A stretch of 64,000 nucleotides of DNA from Synechococcus sp. RS9909. GTDB lineage: Bacteria > Cyanobacteriota > Cyanobacteriia > PCC-6307 > Cyanobiaceae. The notes beneath the pieces are model-generated. The model ran no database searches and was not told the DNA's origin. It saw only the letters and a list, made by a program, of their open reading frames with translations. The stretch lies in NCBI RefSeq assembly GCF_014279595.1, contig NZ_CP047943.1, forward strand, positions 744,001 through 808,000, written 5' to 3'. The position numbers were made by a program, and so were the translations under genes. Each line of letters opens with the position of its first letter. The stretch's first letter is position 1. Shown in pieces: positions 48,355-57,874 of the stretch.

Positions 48355-48479
48355 GACTGTTGTTGCGCAGGAGGTTGGAGGGATTCATCGATGCCCAGAT
48401 CGATTTCGCCGATCCAGGCCAGCATCGCGATCAGGGCGCCGATCGCACCGATCAGCAGCAGCCAGCGGCGAGCGTTCAT
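48351..48479 (-). CDS. 42-residue single-helix membrane protein
   Basis: Begins MNARRWLLLIGAIGALIAML with one helix, followed by the acidic IGEIDLGIDES and a Gln-rich end. It overlaps the MBL gene by 4 nt and follows the EamA gene by 33 bp, so it belongs to the same run. No family recognised. Confidence 0.6.
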   Translation of the reverse strand: MNARRWLLLIGAIGALIAMLAWIGEIDLGIDESLQPPAQQQS

Positions 48480-48512
48480 GAACGACTCAACGATGGGTTG
48501 ACCGTAAAGGGT

Positions 48513-49385
48513 TCAGCTGAGAACGGCGAGGCCAACGCCGACCACGGCCAGCAGGGAAGCGAGCACGCCGCCCAGTCGGGGCTGATCGCCCTCGGCCCTT
48601 GCCACCAGCAGGGCCATCACCGGAGCGGTGCTCAGGAGGGTCACCCCAAGGCCCAGCGGCAGCCGTTGCAGCACCACCTGTTGCAACACGATGCCCAGGT
48701 TGGTGCCCAGCAGCGTCGCCAGAAGCACCCTGGGCCAGCGGGCGCGGCGGGGGCGTGGCCTGGCCCAGGGGGTGTTGAAGCGCAGCCAGGGCAGCAGGAG
48801 CACCAATCCGCCCAACAGGCGGGTGGCGGCACTCTGTAATGGGGTCAGATCGCTGTTGATCAGCACGCTGCGCGAGAGGGCGGCGCCGCTGACGCCGCAG
48901 AGCACCGCCAGAACAGCGCAGATCAATCCCAGACGTTGGCTTGTCGCCGATTGATCGCGCTGCACCGTCGCCTCTGGTGGGGCCTGCCGCGCCACCACCA
49001 GCACCGACACCGTCACCAGGCCCGCGCCGATCCAGGCCTGATGGGGCAGGTGTTCCCCCAGGCCCACCACACCGCCGATGGCGGCAGCGATCGGTGCCAG
49101 GGATTCCACCGTGAGGGTGCGGCGGGTGCCGAGACGGCGCAGGGCGGCGAGATAGAAACTATCGCCGAGGGCGATGCCCACCCCGCCACTGAGCAGCAGT
49201 AACACCAAGCTTGCGGGCTGGTGCATCCAGGGCAGGGTCAGCAGCACGGGCAGCAGCAGCAGGCAGGCGATGCCGTTTTTGAGTCCATTCAGCTGCAGGG
49301 CGGTGAGGGAGGTGGCTAGGCCGCGCCAGAGACTGCTGGCCAACGTCCAGGCCAGGGCGGCGATCAGCCCTGCGAGCCACCCCAT
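48513..49385 (-). CDS. EamA-family (DMT) transporter
   Basis: The 290-residue protein has ten predicted helices in two EamA repeats (MGWLAGLIAALAWTLASSLW and LGLICAVLAVLCGVSGAALS begin each). GVGIALGDSFYLAALRRLG and LGTNLGIVLQQVVLQRLPLG are typical repeat ends. The substrate is unknown; family members export amino acids or metabolites. Its ATG overlaps the stop of the ClC gene by one base (TGATG). Confidence 0.86.
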   Translation of the reverse strand: MGWLAGLIAALAWTLASSLWRGLATSLTALQLNGLKNGIACLLLLPVLLTLPWMHQPASLVLLLLSGGVGIALGDSFYLAALRRLGTRRTLTVESLAPIAAAIGGVVGLGEHLPHQAWIGAGLVTVSVLVVARQAPPEATVQRDQSATSQRLGLICAVLAVLCGVSGAALSRSVLINSDLTPLQSAATRLLGGLVLLLPWLRFNTPWARPRPRRARWPRVLLATLLGTNLGIVLQQVVLQRLPLGLGVTLLSTAPVMALLVARAEGDQPRLGGVLASLLAVVGVGLAVLS

Positions 49386-50581
49386 CAACGCTTGTTCTGC
49401 AGCATCGTTCCCACCAGCAGGCCGATCACCAGAGCGCCGGCGCCATGCCCCTGCAGCAGGGTGAGCCCCAGGATCAATCCCAACAGGGGTGAGGCCAGCA
49501 AGGTTCCCAGGCTTCCCCCAACCACTCCCGAGCACCAACTCTCCATCCCACCGATCGCAGGCAGCCATTGATGCAGCCCCATGCCGATCGCACTGCTGGC
49601 CAGGATCACCGGAAAGAACTGGCCGCCACGCCAACCGGTTTCGAGGCAGCCGCCCACCAGCAGCAGTTTCATCAGACCTGAGGCCACCAGCAACGAGGGG
49701 CCGAGGTGCCAGTGGCCCAGCACCAGCGGTCGAAGCTGCTCCTCCCCGGAGAACGGGGCGAGAGGTAAGGCCCAGAGGCAGACCCCCAGCGCCAGCCCGG
49801 TGATCACCGGACACCACCAGCAGCGCTCCACCAGATTGAGCCGCTGCAGCCAGCCGCGCCAGCGCTTCAGGAGCAGGCCGCAGACGCCACCGATCAGCCC
49901 GGCGATCAGCGCGGCGGCCAGGGCGCTGAGTCGTTGCTCCTGATCGGTCGGCCAGTCGTAGGGCACGCCGTGCAGGCCACCGCCCAGATCGCTGAGCCCA
50001 TCAAACACCACAAAGCCAGCCATCCCGCCCAAGGTGGCGGGAAGCCAGCGCCAGAGCAGCTGCCAGCGGCGTCCGGCCAGGGCGGCCCCACCGAGCAATG
50101 GTGAACGAAACAAGCCAAGACTGCCGGCCATGGCGGCAGCGATCAGATCCCGATCGGCGCCGCGCCAGATGCGATGGCTGACGAAAGCCACGAGCCGCGT
50201 CATCAATGCCTCCGGTCCGAGGCTGCCACCACCGATCAGGGCGAGGGCGCCGCCAAGCAATTGCCTGCTGCCATGGCGGCTCTGCAGGCCATCGGGATGG
50301 CGCAGTTCGCTCAGGGTTTCATGCATCTCCGGCAGGGCGCTGCCGGCCCGTTGCCGTTGCAGGAGGGCGATCAGTAGACCCAGGCCTGCCCCCCAGGCCA
50401 GACACCAAGGCAAGGGGCGCTCGCTCGGGAGCCCCTGCAGCACGGCACGGCCCCAGATCCGGCCCTGAAATTGCAGGGTGATCATCACCACCAGGGCGGC
50501 GAGGGCGCCACCGGCGGCCCCGGCGCACAGGGCGCGCAGGCTGCCCAGCAGCAGGGAGTGGGGGGTGGAGGTCTGCGTCAC
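49385..50581 (-). CDS. ClC-family chloride channel/antiporter
   Basis: The 398-residue membrane protein has the ClC signature segments GGGSLGPEALMTR (the GxEGP-like motif, here with Leu-Gly-Pro) and GWRGGQFFPVILASSAIG (GxFxP). The usual N-terminal serine motif GSGIP is not evident. It is at the short end for the family, so it probably has only the core helices. A GTG start overlaps the ferredoxin stop by 4 nt (GTGA). Confidence 0.85.
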   Translation of the reverse strand: MTQTSTPHSLLLGSLRALCAGAAGGALAALVVMITLQFQGRIWGRAVLQGLPSERPLPWCLAWGAGLGLLIALLQRQRAGSALPEMHETLSELRHPDGLQSRHGSRQLLGGALALIGGGSLGPEALMTRLVAFVSHRIWRGADRDLIAAAMAGSLGLFRSPLLGGAALAGRRWQLLWRWLPATLGGMAGFVVFDGLSDLGGGLHGVPYDWPTDQEQRLSALAAALIAGLIGGVCGLLLKRWRGWLQRLNLVERCWWCPVITGLALGVCLWALPLAPFSGEEQLRPLVLGHWHLGPSLLVASGLMKLLLVGGCLETGWRGGQFFPVILASSAIGMGLHQWLPAIGGMESWCSGVVGGSLGTLLASPLLGLILGLTLLQGHGAGALVIGLLVGTMLQNKR

Positions 50582-50817
50582 CAATAGGGATCGGTGGCCA
50601 GCTCCACCGTGAGACGACCTGATGCTGACGCAGGAACGCTGGCGATGCAGGCGCGGATGGTGGTGCCATTGACATCGAGTTCGCAGGCGCCGCAGCTGCC
50701 GCCCAGACAGCCCGTGGGGATCGAGAAACCGGCCTCGCGCGCCGCCTGCAGCCAGTCCGTCCCCGGCCTGCAGCGGCTGGTGTGCCCGTTGGGCCAGTGG
50801 ATCAACACCTCGTTCAT
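50578..50817 (-). CDS. Plant-type [2Fe-2S] ferredoxin, short
   Basis: The 79-residue protein has the ligand pattern CLGGSCGAC (Cx4Cx2C) and a fourth cysteine in [23 protein letters not shown] begins the fold. It is shorter than photosynthetic PetF (about 97) and less acidic, so it probably serves a specific partner. Its ATG overlaps the cobQ stop (ATGA). Confidence 0.85.
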   Translation of the reverse strand: MNEVLIHWPNGHTSRCRPGTDWLQAAREAGFSIPTGCLGGSCGACELDVNGTTIRACIASVPASASGRLTVELATDPYW

Positions 50818-52319
50818 GGCTGCAGGAGGGGCTCCAGATTCACGTGTTGCTCGAAGGCATCGGCGAGGCGATCGAGCAGGGCATCGCGCTGACGGCTGTG
50901 GTGCGGTTGCTGTTCGCTCAGCATCGGCAACCCCTTGCGCGTGCGCAGTTGGTTGAGCCAGCGCCGCCGCCAGGGGCCGCTTTCGAATACACCGTGCAGA
51001 TAGGTGCCGGCCACGTTGGCTTGCACCCAGCCCAGCCCGTCATCAGCGCACAGTGATTGGCAGGGTTCAAGGGCAGTTGTGCTGCCGCGGTGCAGTTCGA
51101 AGCCTTCCAGTCGGATGTCACTGGCAGCCGAAGTGGGGTCGCTGTTCTTGGGCCAGAGCGCCTGGCTGCTGCGTTGGCGCAGTGCTTTGCTGCCGCCGAA
51201 GACGGTGCGCAGGGGCAGCAGGTTGAGGCCTGGAGCGCTGCCCGACGTGTTGTTGCCACCCTCCAGTCCCTCTGGGTCGAGGAGCTCCCTGCCAAGCAGC
51301 TGCATGCCGCCGCAGATCCCGAACACCGCTCCTCCTGTTGCCGCGTAGGTGTGCACATGCTTGCCCAAGTCGCTGCTCTGCAGCGCTTCCAGATCGCGCA
51401 GGGTCTGCTTGCTGCCAGGCACCACCACGGCATCGGGCTGCCCCAGCGCTGCGCCCGGGTCCACCCAACGTAACTGCACGCTCGGTTCGGCCTCGAGGGG
51501 GTCGAGATCGGAGAAGTTGCTGAGGGAGGGCAGCTTCAACACCGCGATCTCCAGCTCGGCGCTGCGTTTGCGGCCCCGGCGCTCCAGCAGATCGAGGGAG
51601 TCTTCCGGGGGGAACAGCTCATCGAGCCAGGGCATCACACCGAGCACCGGGATGCCGGTGTTGGCCTCCAGCCAGCGGCGCCCCTCATCAAACAGCTCGC
51701 GCCGGCCGCGGAAGCGATTGATCAGCAGCCCCCGGATCAGCGGACGCTCCACCGGCCGCAGCAGCGCCAGCGTGCCCACCAGCTGGGCGAACACGCCGCC
51801 GCGCTCGATATCGGCCACCAGGATGCAGCGGGCCCGCAGGTATTGGGCCAGGCGCAGGTTGGTGAGATCACGCGGTTGCAGGTTCACCTCCACCGGGCTG
51901 CCTGCCCCTTCCAGCACCAGACGCCCGCCTGGGTATGCCGCCTGTAGCTCGCACAGGCCCTGGCGGATCGCGACCCAGCCGGGACGGAACCAGTCGCGGT
52001 AATAGTGCTCGGCGCGGCAACTGCCCACCGACTGGCCCAGGTGGATCACCTCGCTGGTGCTGTCGCCCTGGGGTTTGAGCAGCACCGGGTTCATGGCGCA
52101 TTGGGGCTCCAGCCCCGCCGCCCAGGCCTGCAGGGCCTGGGAGTAGGCCATCTCGCCGCCGGCCTGATCCACCCAGGCGTTGTTGCTCATGTTCTGCCCC
52201 TTGAAGGGCAGGGGCGTTTCACCACGGCGCCGCAGCACCCGGCAGAGCGCGGCCGTCATCAACGATTTGCCGGCACCGCTGCTGGTGCCCAGAACCATCA
52301 GGGGGGGTGGGACTGTCAA
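50814..52319 (-). CDS. cobQ: Cobyric acid synthase
   Basis: CobQ amidates four carboxyl groups of adenosyl-cobyrinic acid a,c-diamide. The P-loop [34 protein letters not shown] and the GATase domain with nucleophile [10 protein letters not shown] and histidine GTYLHGVFE are intact. The TTG start gives 501 residues and overlaps the doc stop (TTGA); a GTG 10 codons upstream is the alternative and lies within doc. It is unusually coupled to a toxin gene. Confidence 0.93.
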   Translation of the reverse strand: MTVPPPLMVLGTSSGAGKSLMTAALCRVLRRRGETPLPFKGQNMSNNAWVDQAGGEMAYSQALQAWAAGLEPQCAMNPVLLKPQGDSTSEVIHLGQSVGSCRAEHYYRDWFRPGWVAIRQGLCELQAAYPGGRLVLEGAGSPVEVNLQPRDLTNLRLAQYLRARCILVADIERGGVFAQLVGTLALLRPVERPLIRGLLINRFRGRRELFDEGRRWLEANTGIPVLGVMPWLDELFPPEDSLDLLERRGRKRSAELEIAVLKLPSLSNFSDLDPLEAEPSVQLRWVDPGAALGQPDAVVVPGSKQTLRDLEALQSSDLGKHVHTYAATGGAVFGICGGMQLLGRELLDPEGLEGGNNTSGSAPGLNLLPLRTVFGGSKALRQRSSQALWPKNSDPTSAASDIRLEGFELHRGSTTALEPCQSLCADDGLGWVQANVAGTYLHGVFESGPWRRRWLNQLRTRKGLPMLSEQQPHHSRQRDALLDRLADAFEQHVNLEPLLQP

Positions 52320-52717
52320 TGCGTGACCATGCTGTTGCCTGCAAACCACTCCTCAAGCTCCTCCCAGGGCAGGTCACCAGCTGCCAATCTCTGAATCATC
52401 AACACCACGCTCTCATTGCTGGCCTGAAAGCTGAACCCGTTCAGACCGAGAAACACCACGGCGACGAGGAAGCCGCTGCGTTTGTTCCCGTCACTGAACG
52501 GGTGTGCCCGCACGATCGCTTCCGCGTAGGCCGCTGCCATTTGCGGGATGGTGCGCAGTTCCCCATAGCTCCAGCGCTGCTGGGGTCTGGCGAGTGCGGC
52601 ATCCAGAGCGGCCTGGCTTCTGAGGCCCTGGAGCCCTCCGTGCTCGAGCGTTTGTTGCCGGTGGATGGCCTCAACGGCAACGCTGGGGACCCAGCGGGGT
52701 TCCGCTGTGTTGCTCAA
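52316..52717 (-). CDS. doc: Doc/Fic-family toxin (death-on-curing)
   Basis: The 133-residue protein shows [20 protein letters not shown], the Doc core [21 protein letters not shown] and [12 protein letters not shown]. The HPFSDGNKR motif is the Doc-type version of the Fic motif, associated in Doc with phosphorylation of EF-Tu. The start is a TTG overlapping the stop of the antitoxin (TTGA), and its own stop overlaps cobQ in the same way. Confidence 0.9.
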   Translation of the reverse strand: MSNTAEPRWVPSVAVEAIHRQQTLEHGGLQGLRSQAALDAALARPQQRWSYGELRTIPQMAAAYAEAIVRAHPFSDGNKRSGFLVAVVFLGLNGFSFQASNESVVLMIQRLAAGDLPWEELEEWFAGNSMVTH

Positions 52718-52941
52718 CGGGCCAGCTCTCGCAGGGCGGGCTGGAATTGTCGTGCTGCCGCGCTGGCGAGTGCCAGGGCCTCCTCCACGGCTGGATCGAA
52801 AGGCGATAGTAAAATTCCCTGCTCAGTTTCGATCGCCTGAACCCGGTCACCTGGAGACAGATGAAACCGGCGCGCCATCTCCGCTGGGATCGTGGCACTT
52901 ACCGATCCACCGGCCCTTCGCAACCTGACTTCTATTCCCAT
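52714..52941 (-). CDS. AbrB/MazE-type antitoxin
   Basis: The 75-residue SpoVT/AbrB swapped-hairpin protein starts MGIEVRLRRAGGSVSATIP, then MARRFHLSPGDRVQAIETEQG, with a helical tail (VEEALALASAAARQF) that should neutralise Doc. It precedes doc with a 4-nt overlap. AbrB-type partners of Doc are seen in other bacteria, in place of Phd. Confidence 0.87.
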   Translation of the reverse strand: MGIEVRLRRAGGSVSATIPAEMARRFHLSPGDRVQAIETEQGILLSPFDPAVEEALALASAAARQFQPALRELAR

Positions 52942-52980
52942 CAGTCTCGATCAGTAGCATAAAGATGCTACTTTCCATCG

Positions 52981-53361
52981 TCACAGCCTCGGTCGATAGC
53001 GCCTCAGCCAGTGATGCAGCCGTTGCGGTAGCGACGCCCTGGGAATGGCCCCGGTCCAGCACCTCAGGCACTCGCGCCCCATCGGTGTGAGCCGGACCCG
53101 TTCGGTCAGGCCCTGTCCATCCACCTCCCGGCGCAGCACCCCCAGTTGAATCAACCAGATGAAATCGTCTTCGATGCGGCTGGCTGTGAGGGGTTGCTGG
53201 CAGAACTGCGTCCTGTCGGATCGCTCCAGCAGGGCCGTGCTGCTGAGTGCCTCCTCTTCGAGGACCTGATAAAAACGCCATGTAAAGGGCAGACAGGCCA
53301 TCGCTTGCCGAGCCCGTTGCAGCGCGCGCTGGCTGAGCAGGGAGGAGGTGGTGGTGATCAC
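52981..53361 (-). CDS. Conserved cyanobacterial protein, winged-helix-like
   Basis: The 126-residue basic protein is compact and helical ([55 protein letters not shown]) and ends with a very basic segment ([12 protein letters not shown]). The layout suggests a small winged-helix domain. It begins with GTG. It lies between the antitoxin and maf; function unknown. Confidence 0.65.
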   Translation of the reverse strand: MITTTSSLLSQRALQRARQAMACLPFTWRFYQVLEEEALSSTALLERSDRTQFCQQPLTASRIEDDFIWLIQLGVLRREVDGQGLTERVRLTPMGRECLRCWTGAIPRASLPQRLHHWLRRYRPRL

Positions 53362-53444
53362 GGCCAGGAGTCGCTCAAATCCATTGTCGGATCTCGAGCT
53401 CCCTGCAGCGTTCCCGTCAGACTGCCCTCAATCAACGCTGGCCC

Positions 53445-54020
53445 GTGCTCCTGCTTGCCTCCGCGTCTCCAGCCCGACGGCGTCTGCTTGAGCAGGCGGC
53501 GATCCCCCATCGGGTGCAGGTGAGTGGCGTCGATGAAGACGCGATTCATCACGCCGATCCAGCCCAGCTGGTGCAGTTGCTGGCGCAGGCCAAGGCTCAA
53601 GCGGTGCGCGATGCCTGCACCGACGCTTCGATCACGGCGGTGTTGGGCTGTGATTCGGTGCTCGCGTTTGAGGGGGAGGTGTTCGGCAAGCCTGCCGATG
53701 CGGCTGAGGCCATCGCCCGCTGGCAGCGGATGGCTGGCGGCTGGGGAGAACTGCACACCGGGCATTGTTTGTTGGCTGCAGGAGCACAGCAGGCGGAACG
53801 GCTCGCCACCATCACCACCCGCGTCCAGTTCGCACCGCTCAGCCCCGCTGAGATCGAGGCTTATGTCGCCACCGGTGAACCGCTGCAATGCGCGGGCGGC
53901 TTTGCGCTGGAGGGACGTGGCGGCGCGCTGGTGGAGCGGATCGAGGGCTGTTTCTCGAATGTGATCGGGCTGAGCTTGCCGTTGCTGCGGCGCTGGCTCC
54001 TGGCCATGGGCATCGGTTAG
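53445..54020 (+). CDS. maf: Maf-family nucleoside triphosphate pyrophosphatase
   Basis: Maf hydrolyses non-canonical or selected NTPs and is linked to septum control. The 191-residue protein has the substrate motif [31 protein letters not shown] and the C-terminal [29 protein letters not shown]. The start is GTG. Part of it is duplicated at 60.4-60.9 kb, including a 138-bp stretch that reads as identical. Confidence 0.93.
   Translation: MLLLASASPARRRLLEQAAIPHRVQVSGVDEDAIHHADPAQLVQLLAQAKAQAVRDACTDASITAVLGCDSVLAFEGEVFGKPADAAEAIARWQRMAGGWGELHTGHCLLAAGAQQAERLATITTRVQFAPLSPAEIEAYVATGEPLQCAGGFALEGRGGALVERIEGCFSNVIGLSLPLLRRWLLAMGIG
53589..53726 (+). repeat. 138-bp repeat, copy 1 (inside maf)
   Basis: By eye identical to 60482-60619, while the flanking homologous sequence on both sides has diverged. 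This encodes maf residues from about [10 protein letters not shown] to AIARWQ. Confidence 0.85.
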
Positions 54021-54028
54021 CCCCAGCT

Positions 54029-55366
54029 TTACGGCAGTTCGCGCTCAAGCTGGTTGGCGGAGGTTTGAAGTCCTGTGAACACCGCTTCGGAGATGGCTGG
54101 TGGAAAGTCGGCTGGCAACTGGGCCTGCACTGCGGCAATCGCAGTGGGAGTGTGAACGATCTGTTTGTTGAGGATGGTTGAGGCGTCGGCAAGGCCAAGC
54201 CGTTTTGCGGTGAGCAGCATGCGACGGCCTGTGATCTCCAAGGGCTTGTAATAACGCCCTTTTTCACCAAGCCAGGCCATCGCCATCTTGAGTTTTTGCT
54301 GTGGCCATTGATCACTTCTCCGTCCAATCACGGGCCAGGCTGAGAGCACGTCGTAGAGCGGAGTGAGCTGAAAGTGGCCGCCTGGATTCAGGAAAAGGCT
54401 GAAATTCTTGGCGTGGCCATCAATGGCCCGCAGCATCCAGAACAGCACCTGCGCTTTGAAGAACGTGGTGAGGTCGTTCCGCTCTGACGATTGAGCTAGC
54501 AGCTCGGCAATGGCTGCCATGCCGGGGCCGCCATTGTTTTCATATTTTTGAGCAGCTGGAGTGGCACTGGCCTGGCAGCAATCTTCGGTGGGGAGGCGCA
54601 GCCAATAGGCGCCGCTGGTATGGAGGCGACGATCAAAGCGTTGCACGATCAGGCAGCGTTCGCCGTCGAACTCGGCCATTTCCGTTGATGCCATCGGCAG
54701 GCCATAGGCGTGAAGCAGCCTGCTGCAGAGCCATTCGTTGGCGACAGAACTGCTGAAATCAATCTGGCCCTTACCAATCACCCCCATCGGTAGCTTGAAG
54801 AGATGGGTGGTGGGCGTGCTCCCCAGCGGCAGACACCATTGGTTGTCGTGCAGCAGGAAGGCTGTTTTCTCCTGAGCACCGGCAATCGAAAGCCTGAGCT
54901 CATCAGGCTCTGGGCCCAGGGACCCTGGAGCCGGCGTTGCCGTGACGGCGCGCAGCCGCTGGCCGATCTCCTGGTCGCTCAGAGGCCGAGCCTCGATGCG
55001 ATCGAAGCCGCTGGGCACCTCGTCTGGTGGAAGCAGCTGTACTGCTCCGGCACAGTCGCGGCCAACGGCAGCCAGCAGATCGAAGGCACTGGTGCTGGCT
55101 GCCTGAAACCGAGCCTGGGCTCGACGGCGGATGGTGTCGCTGTCAGGGAGGAGGTTGTCAAACCAGCTCTCAACGGCATGTCCGCTGAGCGCCGAGCGCC
55201 CGAGCCCTGCCGGCAGAGACAGCGATAGCGGGCGGAATTGACTGGACTGAAGCCAGGACTCGGCGTAATTGAACTGCTGAGGCCCGCGAGCCGGCAACAA
55301 CCAGGTGCCGACCCGTTCACCGTTCATCCACACCGCCAGGGAGCGCGCCCTCGAGGGTCTACCCAT
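54029..55366 (-). CDS. hipA: HipA-family serine/threonine kinase toxin
   Basis: HipA-type kinases phosphorylate glutamyl-tRNA synthetase or other targets and cause growth arrest. The 445-residue protein has the HipA N-terminal subdomain (AVWMNGERVGTWL, WFDNLLPDSDTIRRR), the substrate/ATP loop SIAGAQEKTAFLL, HLFKLPMG, RFDRR, the catalytic loop AIDGHAKNFSLF and the metal motif LTPLYDVLSAW. All catalytic elements are present. The ATG overlaps the hipB stop by one base (TGATG); GTG codons just upstream are possible. Confidence 0.92.
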   Translation of the reverse strand: MGRPSRARSLAVWMNGERVGTWLLPARGPQQFNYAESWLQSSQFRPLSLSLPAGLGRSALSGHAVESWFDNLLPDSDTIRRRAQARFQAASTSAFDLLAAVGRDCAGAVQLLPPDEVPSGFDRIEARPLSDQEIGQRLRAVTATPAPGSLGPEPDELRLSIAGAQEKTAFLLHDNQWCLPLGSTPTTHLFKLPMGVIGKGQIDFSSSVANEWLCSRLLHAYGLPMASTEMAEFDGERCLIVQRFDRRLHTSGAYWLRLPTEDCCQASATPAAQKYENNGGPGMAAIAELLAQSSERNDLTTFFKAQVLFWMLRAIDGHAKNFSLFLNPGGHFQLTPLYDVLSAWPVIGRRSDQWPQQKLKMAMAWLGEKGRYYKPLEITGRRMLLTAKRLGLADASTILNKQIVHTPTAIAAVQAQLPADFPPAISEAVFTGLQTSANQLERELP

Positions 55367-55620
55367 CACCACTCGGCCGGTTCGATGGAGTGTTGTCGCG
55401 GCCTCACCACCACTTCGAGGTTGAGGGCGGCCAGGAGCAGCAGCAGGCGCTCCACGGTGAGACGACCCGGTTGCAATTCGAGCTGAGAGAGCCTGGCCTG
55501 GCTTATGCCACCGGCCTTGAGTGCCAGTTGTTGCTGATTCATCCCCTGTTCTCGCCGAGCATCGCGAAGCAGCATCCCCAGCTGCGCAGGGGCGCGGATC
55601 ACCTGCTCACCTACAGCCAT
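55366..55620 (-). CDS. hipB: HipB-type XRE-family antitoxin
   Basis: The 84-residue helix-turn-helix protein contains LGMLLRDARREQGMNQQQLAL, GISQARLSQLE and LLLLLAALNLEVVVRP. It should bind HipA and the operator repeats just upstream, repressing the operon. It starts 12 bp from the left arm of an inverted repeat. Confidence 0.9.
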   Translation of the reverse strand: MAVGEQVIRAPAQLGMLLRDARREQGMNQQQLALKAGGISQARLSQLELQPGRLTVERLLLLLAALNLEVVVRPRQHSIEPAEW

Positions 55621-55631
55621 GGCTTATGCGG

Positions 55632-55686
55632 ATTCTCAATAAACGCACAATAGCAAGAATCTTGATAAACGCCCTTTATTGAGAAT
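55632..55686 (-). promoter_or_regulatory. hipBA operator: 12-bp inverted repeat
   Basis: ATTCTCAATAAA (55632-55643) and TTTATTGAGAAT (55675-55686) are perfect inverted arms 31 bp apart. A partial extra half-site, CTTGATAAACGC, lies between them and resembles CTCAATAAACGC of the left arm. The A/T-rich block contrasts with its GC-rich surroundings and matches the two-site layout of HipB operators. Confidence 0.7.
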
Positions 55687-55799
55687 TCGAGTGAACGGGG
55701 TGGGGCTGGCGCAGGCCTGAGCGGTCGCTGCCCGCCGGACCTTGCCATTTTTTTCTGGCCGTGGCTAATCCGGAGATAGGCCCTCCTCACACCCTGGCC

Positions 55800-56060
55800 A
55801 TGATCCGCTTCTCCCTCGCTTTTGTTGGCGCATCCCTGCTGCTCGCTGCTGTGGCCCCCCAGGCTGTCGCCATGGAGCCGGTGGTGCTCACCGCCAGCAG
55901 TGAAGTGTCTCTTGACCCCAGCATCGAAGCGGAGCAGGCCTACTTCAGCAACAGCCGCGCCCATCTCGGCAGTGGTGTCGTCTCTCCTGCCGATCCCGGC
56001 CTGCAGCAGGGTCAGCCCCGCGCTCCTCGCGGTTACAGCGTGCTCGACCTCAGTTTCTGA
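55800..56060 (+). CDS. Small exported protein (86 aa)
   Basis: A signal peptide (MIRFSLAFVGASLLLAAVAP, cleavage near AVA) is followed by about 62 polar residues with Tyr and Ser (SIEAEQAYFSNSRAHLGSG, GYSVLDLSF). No family recognised. It precedes the MscS gene by 17 bp and may be cotranscribed with it. Confidence 0.6.
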   Translation: MIRFSLAFVGASLLLAAVAPQAVAMEPVVLTASSEVSLDPSIEAEQAYFSNSRAHLGSGVVSPADPGLQQGQPRAPRGYSVLDLSF

Positions 56061-56077
56061 ATTGAGCCCGAGCGCTC

Positions 56078-57874
56078 ATGGGCTGCCGCTCGAGGCGATT
56101 GCCATCAGAGTGCCATCGTCTCCCCGTGCCTGCGGTGTCGCTGTTTCTGAGACGACTCCTGCTTCTCCTGGCTGCGGTGGCTCTGGTGATCTGCACCTCA
56201 CCGCATCGCGCGAGGGCTAACACCGGCTTCCCTTTGATCGATGCCGGTCGCATCACCGAACCGGCGGCCACGTCGCCTCGCTCCCGCTCAGAAGTGCTGG
56301 AGGCGGGAAGCTACGAATTGGCCAAGGTGCGCATCCTGGGCGTGCCCGCCCTCACGGTTGCCAGCCCGGTGCTGCGGGATGGTGACGCCCTTGGCGCCAA
56401 GCGGCGCGCCTCGGTGATTGAAGGCAACCTTCGCCTGCTCTACGACCCCAATCGCCTCTGCAGCCAGAGCGAGCGGCTGAGTGAATGGATGCTGGAGAGC
56501 CTGCTGGGGCAGCAGGCCAAGGTCTGCACGTCAGGGCCTGGGGATGGTGTGTCGCTCAGCCATGACCCGCTCACGATCAGCATTCAGACCGATGCCGCCG
56601 GCAATCAGATCCTGGAGGCCCAGCTTCCTGATCGACAGCGCCAGATTCCGCTGATGACGGTGACCCGGGCCGATGCCGAAATCAACGGCGTCAGCAGTGA
56701 GGAACTGGCTCGGCGCTGGAAAACCCTGCTGGAACGCCGGATCAACCATGCCCGTCGCATCCTTACGCCGGAACGTCTCCTGCAGCGTTGGCGTCTCACC
56801 TTGGCGGTGGAGCTGCTTCTGTTTGGCGTTCTGGCCGGGCTGATCTGGTGCTGGGCCTGGATCCGGCGGCGCCGTTGTCTGCTCCAGCATCAGCGTCAGC
56901 GGGGGATTCGCAATCACAAGCTCGAATTGCGCCTGCATCTGCTGCACACGATCACCCGGGTGCTGATGGTGTTAGTGCTCTTTCTCCTGGTGGTGATGGT
57001 GGGCTTTGGCGTGATGGCGCTGCCCGGCCGCGTGCCCCTGGGAATCGAGCTGCTGCTGCAGCCCAGTTTCGCGATCCTCAAGGTGGGCGTGGTGACGGTG
57101 TTGGGTTTGCTCGGCCGGGCGCTCTGCACCTTCCTGCTGCACCAATGGGCTGACAATGTCGACGTGATGGAGCAGGAGCGGGCCCGGCGCGACCAGCGCT
57201 ACCGCAGCCTGCTACGGGTGAGCCATCGCCTGGTGGATGTGGCCTGTGTGTTGGTGGTGGGGGTGTGGATTGCGGTCGACATTCCTGGTGTGCGCTCCGC
57301 ATCCACCTCGATCCTGGTGGCTGGGGGTGCTCTGCTCGGTGCCCTGGCCTTCGTGTTTCAGAGCCTGCTGCGCGATTTCGTCGCCGGCATGTTGGTGTTG
57401 CTGGAGGATCGCTACGCCATCGGCGACTGGGTGGAGATCGATGGCGTGGAGGGTGAGGTGATCGACGTGGGTTTGTTCAGCACCGATATGCGCTGTCTCG
57501 ACCAGCGGGTCGACACCCTGGAGAACAGCGCCATCCGTCAATTGCGGAACCACACCAAACTGCGCTCCGGAAGCTTGATCAAACTGTTGATCTCCCATCG
57601 GCAGAACTCGATCGATCAGGCGATCGGCCTGATCAGCGACGAGATCGAGCGTTTTGTCGCTGATCCCAACTGGGGAGAGCGCTTGCTCTCCCAGCCGATC
57701 CTGCGCGGTGTGCGCCGGATCACTCCGCTCGGCACCCAGCTGGAGGTGCTGTTGATCACCCGTGCGGGTGAACAGTGGGTGACCGAACGGGAGTTTCAGC
57801 TGCGCGTGCTGCGCAGTTTTGAGCAGCACGGCGTGGTGATGGCCAATGGCCTGGAGCTCAACGCACTTACTTGA
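56078..57874 (+). CDS. MscS-family mechanosensitive channel, large
   Basis: The 598-residue protein begins with a signal-like helix (LLLLLAAVALVICTS) and a periplasmic domain to about residue 235. Then come several helices and the MscS core: SILVAGGALLGALAFVFQSLLRDFVAGM for TM3, GDWVEIDGVEGEVIDVGL in the beta domain and DQRVDTLENSAIRQ. It releases solutes on hypo-osmotic stress. GTG codons at residues 17 and 20 could be the true start. Its end overlaps the YcgJ-like gene by 8 bp. Confidence 0.86.
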   Translation: MGCRSRRLPSECHRLPVPAVSLFLRRLLLLLAAVALVICTSPHRARANTGFPLIDAGRITEPAATSPRSRSEVLEAGSYELAKVRILGVPALTVASPVLRDGDALGAKRRASVIEGNLRLLYDPNRLCSQSERLSEWMLESLLGQQAKVCTSGPGDGVSLSHDPLTISIQTDAAGNQILEAQLPDRQRQIPLMTVTRADAEINGVSSEELARRWKTLLERRINHARRILTPERLLQRWRLTLAVELLLFGVLAGLIWCWAWIRRRRCLLQHQRQRGIRNHKLELRLHLLHTITRVLMVLVLFLLVVMVGFGVMALPGRVPLGIELLLQPSFAILKVGVVTVLGLLGRALCTFLLHQWADNVDVMEQERARRDQRYRSLLRVSHRLVDVACVLVVGVWIAVDIPGVRSASTSILVAGGALLGALAFVFQSLLRDFVAGMLVLLEDRYAIGDWVEIDGVEGEVIDVGLFSTDMRCLDQRVDTLENSAIRQLRNHTKLRSGSLIKLLISHRQNSIDQAIGLISDEIERFVADPNWGERLLSQPILRGVRRITPLGTQLEVLLITRAGEQWVTEREFQLRVLRSFEQHGVVMANGLELNALT

